Source: an uncultured Ilumatobacter sp. (lineage in GTDB: Bacteria > Actinomycetota > Acidimicrobiia > Acidimicrobiales > Ilumatobacteraceae). Taken from it: a stretch of 5,607 nt of DNA. A program made the position numbers and the translations under genes. Of this stretch, positions 1-5,126 are shown piece after piece; the first letter of the stretch is position 1; every line of letters starts with the position of its first letter. Under the pieces are notes generated by a model that made no database searches, was not told where the DNA came from, and saw only the letters and a list, made by a program, of their open reading frames with translations. Where the stretch lies: NCBI GenBank assembly GCA_938049325.1, contig CALICC010000400.1, forward strand, positions 1-5,607, read 5' to 3'.

Positions 1-108
1 CCACCACTCTTGAATCACGATCAGCCCTGGCCCGACGCCCGACTCCGGCGTGGCGAGATATCCCCGGGCATCGACTCCGGTGTTCGCAAATTCGATCATG
101 TCTCCCAT
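1..108 (-). CDS. Dienelactone hydrolase family protein, N-terminal 36 codons (runs off left edge)
   Basis: This is the beginning of a minus-strand gene whose remainder lies beyond base 1. The visible protein starts MGDMIEF, continues with GYLATPESG and ends at the window edge with GLIVIQEWW. This matches the N-terminus of dienelactone hydrolase family alpha/beta hydrolases: a short first strand, a GYLA-P-G segment, then a hydrophobic strand ending in QEWWG. The Glu of QEWW (residue 34) corresponds to the Glu next to the active site in classical dienelactone hydrolases. The catalytic Cys, Asp and His would lie outside the window. Family members hydrolyse dienelactones or other esters in the cytoplasm; the substrate cannot be told from this fragment. 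ATG at 108-106 is preferred because family members often begin with Met-Gly. The other in-frame ATG is at 99-97, and no start codon lies further upstream before an in-frame stop at 168-166. It is separated from the transporter operon by a strong stem-loop and so is probably a separate transcription unit. Confidence 0.82.
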   Translation of the reverse strand, partial: MGDMIEFANTGVDARGYLATPESGVGPGLIVIQEWW

Positions 109-121
109 CGAACCGACGGTA
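109..121 (-). promoter_or_regulatory. Possible -10 element for a leaderless dienelactone hydrolase transcript
   Basis: Read on the minus strand, TACCGT (121 to 116) fits the actinobacterial -10 pattern TANNNT. It is followed by 7 bases (CGGTTCG) and then the ATG at 108. No Shine-Dalgarno-like sequence precedes this ATG. A -10 box 6 to 8 bases before an ATG is the usual arrangement for leaderless actinobacterial genes. No recognisable -35 box is seen. TANNNT is a weak pattern, so this remains tentative. Confidence 0.35.
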
Positions 122-166
122 GACGATTCCGCTTCGATGCCCGAACCGCGACGTCGATCCCAAGCT

Positions 167-236
167 CACTGGGTAGCGACGGTGCCGGGACGGAAAGGAC
201 CCACTGGGTAGCGATGGTGCCGGGACCGAAAGGACC
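167..236. repeat. Tandem direct repeat, two copies of a 35-base unit
   Basis: Copy 1 spans 167-201 and copy 2 spans 202-236, directly abutting. Both begin CACTGGGTAGCGA and end GAAAGGACC. They differ at two of 35 positions: C180/T215 and G192/C227. The junction creates a small inverted repeat, ACCCA-C-TGGGT (199-209). The period is not a multiple of three, so the copies would be read in different frames, which argues against coding. The repeat lies between the end of the transporter operon and the start of the dienelactone hydrolase gene. It could be a binding-site array for a regulator or a copy of a dispersed intergenic repeat family; the sequence alone does not decide. Confidence 0.9.
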
Positions 237-249
237 CAGAGACGCGTTC

Positions 250-289
250 GGCGCCCGGCTGGAGAGGTGATTCCTCTCAGCCGGGCGCC
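250..289 (-). terminator. Large stem-loop ending the transporter operon (probable terminator)
   Basis: The arms at 250-267 (GGCGCCCGGCTGGAGAGG) and 273-289 (CCTCTCAGCCGGGCGCC) pair over 17 base pairs, with one unpaired G (261 or 262) and a 5-base loop (268-272). It starts 27 bases after the stop codon of the binding-protein gene, where an intrinsic terminator is expected. There is no T-run after the stem on the minus strand, so it is not a textbook U-tailed terminator. Long GC-rich stems without U-tails are common at actinobacterial gene ends. It could equally act as an mRNA-stabilising 3' structure. The stem itself is certain; the terminator role is inferred. Confidence 0.8.
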
Positions 290-316
290 AAACAAGCGGT
301 CACTCGACCTGCGTGA

Positions 317-1516
317 TCACTCCCCGCCTTCGTTCAACGTCACGTCGATGGGCGTATAGCCCGCACCGGCCAGATCGACACCGTCGAGCAGCGCAACAGC
401 CTCGTTGACGATGTCGTTCGTGAACGCTCCGTCGGTCGGGTCCGCGGTGAGGACCGTGGCCCCGTCGAGGTTCGGGGTGCTCTTGCTGATCTCGACAGTG
501 CGATCCCATGCAGCCTGGTCGATGGTGCCGACGGTACCCGTCGACGCCGGCCAGATGAGCTTGTTGACCTCGTTCATCATCCACTGCTGATGACTTGCTC
601 CGAGGGTCGAACCCGCGTCGGTCACCGTCGTCGCACACTGTTCGACGTTGTCGCGGCAGAACGCCCAGCCCTGCAACGACGCTGCGACGAAGCGCACCGC
701 TTGGTCGCGATACTCGGCGTCATCTGCCAGCCGTCCTGCATCGGCCCAGATGGCGTCTTGGAGCATGCCGACCCCAACTTCTTCGTAGCTGATCACGTTG
801 AAGTCTTCCGGCTGGTACAGCTCACCGGTGTCGGGATTGATCGCTTCGAGCACCTGCGCGTACTCGTTGTAGGTCATTGCCTCGGCAGCATCGATCTCGC
901 CTTCGAGCAATGCCACCATGTCGAACTGCTGGCCGACGAGGTCGACGTCGGCAACCGGATCGAGTCCGGCCTCGCCGATCGCGGCGAAGACTTCGTACTC
1001 GTTGCCGAAGCCCCAGTTACCGATCACCTTGCCGGCAAAGTCGGCAGGGCTCGTGATCCCGGCATCGGCGAAGCTGACCTGGAGGGTTCCCGACCGCTCG
1101 AACACCTGAGCGATGTTGACGATGTCGGCTCCGGCTTCGCGCGTTTGCAGGGCTTTGGGCACCCAGGCGATGGCGAAGTCGGCGTTGCCGTTCGCGAGCT
1201 CCGACTGCGGCACGATCTCGACGGCACCTTCCTTGATCTCGACGTCGAGGCATTGATCGGCGTAGAAACCCTGATCGATCGCGGCGTAGTAGCCGGCGAA
1301 CTGTGCCTGCGTGAACCACTGCAACTGCAAGCTGACCTGGTCGGGGCTGTCGCAAGCAGCGGCACCACCCCCGTCGTCCGCTTCTCCGGTCGACTCGGTT
1401 GGCGCGACCGACTCGCTCGACGCTTCATCGCCTCCGTCGTCGTCACTGCCGCACGCGGCAAGAACGAGCGCGAGTGACGCTGCTGCGGCTACTCCGGTTC
1501 TCCATTGCTTGTTCAT
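317..1516 (-). CDS. ABC transporter substrate-binding lipoprotein, NMT1/THI5-like (putative pyrimidine-type)
   Basis: This 399-residue protein captures the transported molecule outside the membrane and delivers it to the two permeases encoded just before it. Residues 1-21 form a lipoprotein signal peptide with a basic start (MNKQWR), a hydrophobic Ala/Leu core and a lipobox LAAC, so Cys22 is the predicted lipidated residue. Residues 23-54 are a flexible Asp/Glu/Gly/Ser-rich linker. The folded domain starts near Cys55. It contains LQLQWFTQAQFAGYYAA (63-79), the hallmark first strand and helix of NMT1/THI5-like proteins, then GNWGFGNEYEVF (166-177), AMTYNEYAQV (213-222) and ISYEEVGVGML (242-252). 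These motifs also occur in binding proteins of transporters linked to pyrimidine and hydroxymethylpyrimidine. Cys287 and Cys294 (CRDNVEQC) are a pair I associate with this group. The ATG follows a clear ribosome binding site. Family is secure; the ligand (pyrimidine, ring-opened product or related heterocycle) is inferred from family and context. Confidence 0.9.
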   Translation of the reverse strand: MNKQWRTGVAAAASLALVLAACGSDDDGGDEASSESVAPTESTGEADDGGGAAACDSPDQVSLQLQWFTQAQFAGYYAAIDQGFYADQCLDVEIKEGAVEIVPQSELANGNADFAIAWVPKALQTREAGADIVNIAQVFERSGTLQVSFADAGITSPADFAGKVIGNWGFGNEYEVFAAIGEAGLDPVADVDLVGQQFDMVALLEGEIDAAEAMTYNEYAQVLEAINPDTGELYQPEDFNVISYEEVGVGMLQDAIWADAGRLADDAEYRDQAVRFVAASLQGWAFCRDNVEQCATTVTDAGSTLGASHQQWMMNEVNKLIWPASTGTVGTIDQAAWDRTVEISKSTPNLDGATVLTADPTDGAFTNDIVNEAVALLDGVDLAGAGYTPIDVTLNEGGE

Positions 1517-1568
1517 GTTGTCTCCCCTTGGGGCAACGCCCCGGTTGTTGGCGGATGGTTGGCGGCCG
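1517..1568 (-). other. Spacer between permease 2 and binding-protein genes, with a small hairpin and a short direct repeat
   Basis: This is the only sizeable gap inside the transporter gene set. In transcription order it holds two copies of CCGCCAAC 11 bases apart (1565-1558 and 1554-1547), then a perfect hairpin GGGGC-GTT-GCCCC (1542 to 1530), then the ribosome binding site. The CCCC arm of the hairpin could instead pair with the GGGG of the ribosome binding site, giving two mutually exclusive folds. Both structures are short. No promoter was recognised here, so the binding-protein gene is probably co-transcribed with the others. Confidence 0.5.
1522..1529 (-). promoter_or_regulatory. Strong ribosome binding site of the substrate-binding protein gene
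   Basis: On the minus strand AAGGGGAG (1529 to 1522) lies 5 bases before the ATG at 1516, an ideal Shine-Dalgarno distance. It fixes the start codon. It is among the strongest sites in the operon, which fits the usual need for more binding protein than membrane components. Confidence 0.75.
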
Positions 1569-2354
1569 CTAGGTCGCCTGACGTGGGCCTCGTGTTGCGT
1601 CGTTCACGCGTTCGACACCGATTGAGGCCAGGTAGAAGATGAGTCCGAGTGTCGACGCGCCGATGACGTAGGCCCACGTGACGTCTTTGCTGCCGTTCAG
1701 ACTGTTGGTTACTGCGTTCGCGAGCCCGTCTTGCGGGCCACCGAAGTACTCGGAGACAAACGCGGTGATCACCGCGAGCGGCGCTGCGATCCGCAGCGCG
1801 GTGACGAGGTAGCCGATCGAGTTCGGGACACGCACCTTCTTCATGACTTCCCACGGCGACGCTGCGTACGAACGCATGAGTTCGAGCTGCGTCGGCGACA
1901 CCTGCCGAAGCCCTTTGCTCACGTTCACGAGCACCACGAAGAACACGATCAGCGTGACCATCAACCTGCGCGGAACCTGACTGGTGGTACCGAACAACAT
2001 GTTGTTCAGCACGGGGACGATCACGACGATCGGCACCGCGTTCAGCGCGACCGCCAACGGGGTGACCAGCTCTTCGAGTAAACGGAATCGCACAATCACG
2101 AAGCTCATCGCGATACCGAACACGGCGCCCAGCACGAGCCCGATGAGCGCATTCGCACCGGTCACCATCGACTTGTCGACAACATCGGAGAACCGATCGG
2201 TGAACGCCGTCCAGATCGCAGTGGGCGCCGGAAGCACGAAGGGCTTGAGTCCGGTCACCCGGACAACGGCTTCCCACGCCGCAAGGATCCCGACGCCGAA
2301 GCAGACGGGCGCGATCAGTGCGTCACCGAGACGACGGGATCGAGACTCGGTCAT
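1569..2354 (-). CDS. ABC transporter permease 2, NitT/TauT (BPD_transp_1) type
   Basis: A 261-residue inner-membrane protein forming one half of the transport channel. About six hydrophobic segments are visible, near residues 12-31, 66-88, 97-120, 130-147, 180-205 and 226-247. The LPAPTAIW stretch after the first segment (41-48) is characteristic of permeases of the nitrate/taurine/NMT1 class. The cytoplasmic EAA loop that docks on the ATPase is around 158-180, with ELMRSYAASPWEVMKKVRVP in place of the consensus EAA---G---------I-LP. Length is normal for the family. The ATG overlaps the TGA of the ATPase gene (ATGA, 2354-2351) and is preceded by GAGGA at close distance, so the start is well supported. 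It is clearly different in sequence from permease 1, so the channel is probably a heterodimer of the two. Confidence 0.92.
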   Translation of the reverse strand: MTESRSRRLGDALIAPVCFGVGILAAWEAVVRVTGLKPFVLPAPTAIWTAFTDRFSDVVDKSMVTGANALIGLVLGAVFGIAMSFVIVRFRLLEELVTPLAVALNAVPIVVIVPVLNNMLFGTTSQVPRRLMVTLIVFFVVLVNVSKGLRQVSPTQLELMRSYAASPWEVMKKVRVPNSIGYLVTALRIAAPLAVITAFVSEYFGGPQDGLANAVTNSLNGSKDVTWAYVIGASTLGLIFYLASIGVERVNDATRGPRQAT

Positions 2355-3175
2355 CGATCCTCGGACCTGTGTGTGGAACGTTCATGGTCCCCACCGCGCA
2401 GCGCCTCGCGAACTTCGGTGACCTTCTTGTAGAAGCCGTCGTCTTCTCGTGTGTCTTCATCACGAGTTCGCCCGAGGTCGACGTCGATCACATCGGTGAT
2501 CCGTCCCGGACCCGCAGACATCACGACCACCTGCGTCGACAGGTAGACGGCTTCGGGAATGGAGTGCGTGACGAAAACCACCGTCGTGTTGGCGGCAGCG
2601 CAGATGTCGAGCAGCTCGGACTGCATGTGCTCGCGGGTCATCTCGTCGAGCGCTCCGAATGGCTCGTCCATCAAGAGCAGCGGTGGATGAGCGGCGAGCG
2701 CTCGAGCGATCGCGATGCGCTGCTGCTGACCGCCTGACAGCTGCCACGGCATGTGATTGCCGCGGTCGGCCAGCTTCACGAGCTCGAGCATCTCGGCGGC
2801 CCGCGCTGAGCGTTCGGCTTTACCCCAACCCTTCAGCTCGAGGGGCAACTCGATGTTCTTCGTCACCGTGCGCCAGTCGAACAGCCCCGACTGCTGGAAC
2901 GCCATCCCGTAGTCCTGATCGAGTCGCGCCTGTGCAGCATCTTTGCCATTGACCATGACCTGCCCGGCAGTCGGCTCGATGAGATTGGCAATGAGGCGAA
3001 GCAGCGTCGACTTACCGCAGCCCGACGGCCCAATCAGCGAGACGAACGCGCCCGACTCGATCCTGAGATCCACGTCGACGAGTGCGTCGACCTGCTCGGC
3101 GGTGCCCTGGTTGAACGACATGGCAACGCCACGCGCGTCGACCGAGGGATGCACGGGTTGCGCCGTGTCTGTCAC
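2351..3175 (-). CDS. ABC transporter ATP-binding protein, NitT/TauT (SsuB/TauB-like) family
   Basis: A 274-residue cytoplasmic ATPase that powers the importer. All nucleotide-binding motifs are intact: Walker A GPSGCGKST (49-57), Q-loop FQQSGLFDW (93-101, Gln94), signature LSGGQQQRIAIARAL (146-160), Walker B LLLMDEP (166-172, catalytic Glu171), D-loop ALD (175-177) and switch His204 in VTHS. The sequence around these motifs fits the nitrate/sulfonate/taurine class, which matches the permeases. The start is GTG at 3175, overlapping the permease 1 stop (GTGA) and preceded by GGAG (3187-3184) at 8 bases; a longer open frame reaching 3589 is only read-through across permease 1. ATG at 3121 (residue 19) is a weaker alternative. 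The C-terminal tail (about 235-274) is charged and rich in Arg, Asp and Glu, with no recognised domain. Confidence 0.94.
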   Translation of the reverse strand: MTDTAQPVHPSVDARGVAMSFNQGTAEQVDALVDVDLRIESGAFVSLIGPSGCGKSTLLRLIANLIEPTAGQVMVNGKDAAQARLDQDYGMAFQQSGLFDWRTVTKNIELPLELKGWGKAERSARAAEMLELVKLADRGNHMPWQLSGGQQQRIAIARALAAHPPLLLMDEPFGALDEMTREHMQSELLDICAAANTTVVFVTHSIPEAVYLSTQVVVMSAGPGRITDVIDVDLGRTRDEDTREDDGFYKKVTEVREALRGGDHERSTHRSEDR

Positions 3176-4089
3176 GTGTTGATCTCCGTTGGCCTCTTGC
3201 GCATGACGAACGCTTCGGCGGCGCTCACCAACCCGAACATGATCAAGCCGAGCAGCGCTGCAGCGAACACCGCCGTGTAGACGGTGGCCGGCTGACTCGT
3301 AGTCTTCTGCCCGTAGGACAGCGCAGCGAAGCCGACGCCACGCAGGCCGAGCGAAACTTCCGACACGACCACACCGATGACCGACGCGGTCGCGGCGAGT
3401 TTGAGGCCCGGCACGATGAACGGCACAGCTGCAGGAAAGCGCAACTTGCGCAGCGTCGTCCACCACGACGCGGCGAAACTGTCCATCAGTTCGAGCGAAG
3501 CTGCAGGTACCGACTGCAGGCCGCGCAATGTCGCGATGGTGACCGGGAAGAACGACAAGAACGCGGCGAGCGCTGCGGCCCAGGTCCACTTCGGGAGACC
3601 CCAGTTGCCGCCGAGCGCGGCGACCTGCGGCGCCAACGCGATGAGCGGGATCGTCTGCGAGAGCACGACGTACGGCAAGAGTCCCCGCTCGACGACGCGG
3701 AACCGTGCCATCAACACTGCCAACCCGATGCCGAGGGCTCCGCCGAGCAGCAGACCAGCGAGCGACATCCGCAGCGTGTACCAGGAATAGCCGAGCATCG
3801 CCTCCCAGACCGCTGTGTCGCGGCCTCGGACCTCGGGGTCACCGAACTCGGCGAGCATTTCCCAGATGTGTGGCATGACCCGGTCGTTGGTCTTCGGGAT
3901 GATTCTCCACCCGAAGACGTCGCCGCCATCGGGTGGCCCCAGCGCCTTGTAGAGCTCCCACGCACCGGCCGCGATGGCGACGGCAAGCAGCATCAGACTC
4001 ACCCGACGCAACACAGATCGCGTTCGACCGCGAGCAGCAGCGCCATCAGTGGTGGCGGACCGATCAGCGGTCGTCGCGGCGTTGGTCAC
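3172..4089 (-). CDS. ABC transporter permease 1, NitT/TauT (BPD_transp_1) type
   Basis: A 305-residue inner-membrane protein, the partner of permease 2. The first 28 residues are polar and Ala/Thr/Arg-rich, followed by hydrophobic segments near 29-47, 104-126, 137-157, 170-187, 225-245 and 270-292. The EAA-type ATPase-docking loop is around 199-223 (LELMDSFAASWW then LRKLRFPAAVP). The stretch between the first and second membrane segments (about 48-103, with GWRIIPKTNDRVMPHIWEML) is longer than in permease 2 and should face outside; similar insertions occur in one of the two permeases of pyrimidine-type NMT1 transporters. The GTG at 4089 overlaps the LLM stop (GTGA), implying coupled translation. 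The longer open frame to 4446 is out-of-frame read-through over the LLM gene. No strong ribosome binding site precedes the GTG, so expression probably depends on coupling. Confidence 0.9.
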   Translation of the reverse strand: MTNAATTADRSATTDGAAARGRTRSVLRRVSLMLLAVAIAAGAWELYKALGPPDGGDVFGWRIIPKTNDRVMPHIWEMLAEFGDPEVRGRDTAVWEAMLGYSWYTLRMSLAGLLLGGALGIGLAVLMARFRVVERGLLPYVVLSQTIPLIALAPQVAALGGNWGLPKWTWAAALAAFLSFFPVTIATLRGLQSVPAASLELMDSFAASWWTTLRKLRFPAAVPFIVPGLKLAATASVIGVVVSEVSLGLRGVGFAALSYGQKTTSQPATVYTAVFAAALLGLIMFGLVSAAEAFVMRKRPTEINT

Positions 4090-5108
4090 TGCTTGGCCAG
4101 CGCCTGCTCTGCGAGGGCCGGAATGACGTGCTCGCCGTACTGCTGCAGCGTGTGATCCTTGCCATCGTGTTGGAGATAGATCGCGAACTGGTCGACGCCC
4201 AACGCCTTCAGTGCGTTCAGTTTCTCGAGCTGCGCATCGACCGGGCCGAGGATGCAGAACCGATCGACGATTTCGTCGGGCACGAACGTGGTGTGCGTGT
4301 TGCCCGACTGGCCGTGCTCGTTGTAGTCGTACTCCTGGCGCCCCTTGATGTAGTCGGTGAGCGCCTGCGGCACGGGCGCCGAGTCGCCGTAACGCGCGAC
4401 GATGTCTGCCACGTGATTGCCGACCATGCCGCCAAACCACCTGCATTGATCACGCATGTACGCGATGTCGTCGGACGGGCCGACGTAGGCGGGCGCTGCG
4501 ATACACATCGTGATGTCGTCAGGATTGCGTCCTGCATCGCTGGCGGCAGTTCTGACAGCGTTGATCATCCACTCGGTGATCGACAGGTCGGCGAGCTGAA
4601 GGATGAACCCGTCGCACGTTTCACCGATCATCTTGAGCGCCTTGGGCCCGTAGCCCGCTCCCCACACTTCGAGCTCACTCTTGGACGCCCACGGCAGCGT
4701 GATCGTGGAGCCGTTGTACTCGACGCCACGACCGTTGGCGAGTTCGCGGATCACATTGACCGATTCGCGCATCGTGGCCAAGGTGGTGGGCCTGCCGTTC
4801 GTGACACGAACCGCCGAGTCGCCGCGGCCGATGCCGCAGACCGTTCGGTTGCCGTACATCTCGTTGAGCGTCGCGTAGGTCGAAGCCGTCACGGTCCAGT
4901 CCCGCGTGGCCGGATTGGTCACCATCGGCCCGACGACCACGTTGCGCGTCTCGTTGAGGATCTGTGAATAGATGACGTACGGCTCCTCCCACAAGATGTG
5001 GGAGTCGAACGTCCACACATGACTGAAGCCGTAGGTTTCAGCGCGCTTGGCCAGGTCGATCACCCGCGCTGCTGGAGGGGTTGTCTGCAGTACGACTCCG
5101 ATGTCCAT
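4086..5108 (-). CDS. LLM-class, probably F420-dependent oxidoreductase, TIGR03842 (CPS_4043)-like
   Basis: A complete 340-residue cytoplasmic protein of the bacterial-luciferase-like TIM-barrel superfamily. Visible landmarks are the first strand MDIGVVLQTTPPA (1-13), AETYGFSHVWTFDSHILWEEPY (23-44, second strand and the Asp/His region near the flavin or deazaflavin pocket), GPMVTNPATRDWTVTAS (60-76), GIGRGDSAVR (92-101) and VWGAGYGPKALKMIGETCDGFIL (148-170). This pattern is closest to the TIGR03842 family, related to methylenetetrahydromethanopterin reductase. F420 use is assigned to the family but unproven for most members, and no substrate is established. The start follows mmsA by 18 bases, with a modest AAAAGAG ribosome site, and the end overlaps the first permease. 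Sitting between a semialdehyde dehydrogenase and an importer, it probably acts on the imported compound or a breakdown product. A flavin-dependent oxygenase remains an alternative to F420 dependence. Confidence 0.88.
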   Translation of the reverse strand: MDIGVVLQTTPPAARVIDLAKRAETYGFSHVWTFDSHILWEEPYVIYSQILNETRNVVVGPMVTNPATRDWTVTASTYATLNEMYGNRTVCGIGRGDSAVRVTNGRPTTLATMRESVNVIRELANGRGVEYNGSTITLPWASKSELEVWGAGYGPKALKMIGETCDGFILQLADLSITEWMINAVRTAASDAGRNPDDITMCIAAPAYVGPSDDIAYMRDQCRWFGGMVGNHVADIVARYGDSAPVPQALTDYIKGRQEYDYNEHGQSGNTHTTFVPDEIVDRFCILGPVDAQLEKLNALKALGVDQFAIYLQHDGKDHTLQQYGEHVIPALAEQALAKQ

Positions 5109-5126
5109 GGCGGGTGCTCTTTTCGT

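Noticed and set aside
167..236. CRISPR array
   Set aside because: The two 35-base copies abut with no unique spacer between them, there are only two, and no cas genes are present.
10..270. Plus-strand open frame starting with TTG, 86 codons
   Set aside because: It runs antisense through the dienelactone hydrolase start, through both 35-base repeats (in different frames) and into the terminator stem. It has no recognisable protein features and no ribosome site.
590..1477. Long plus-strand open frame of 295 codons opposite the binding-protein gene
   Set aside because: It is a mirror frame caused by high GC at third codon positions. The minus-strand product has a clear lipoprotein signal and family motifs, while this one is Arg/His-rich and matches nothing known to me.
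317..1516. Thiamine-pyrimidine synthase (eukaryotic THI5 type) instead of a binding protein
   Set aside because: The protein has a bacterial lipoprotein signal and sits with permease and ATPase genes; the fungal-type Cys/His enzyme motif is not present.
1513..2277. Second minus-strand open frame of 254 codons overlapping permease 2
   Set aside because: It overlaps a permease with clear membrane segments and EAA loop, and its own product is Arg-rich and hydrophilic without recognised features.
3176..3589. N-terminal extension of the ATPase frame upstream of GTG 3175
   Set aside because: It overlaps permease 1 entirely in another frame. The GTG at 3175 has a good ribosome site and begins a protein of normal length.
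4090..4446. N-terminal extension of the permease 1 frame upstream of GTG 4089
   Set aside because: It lies wholly inside the LLM gene in another frame and adds an Arg-rich stretch not seen in permeases. The GTGA overlap marks the natural start.
3933..4967. Long plus-strand open frame of 344 codons opposite the LLM gene and permease 1 start
   Set aside because: It spans the antisense of two well-supported genes and their overlap, and its translation is low-complexity Arg/Asp/Val-rich without motifs.
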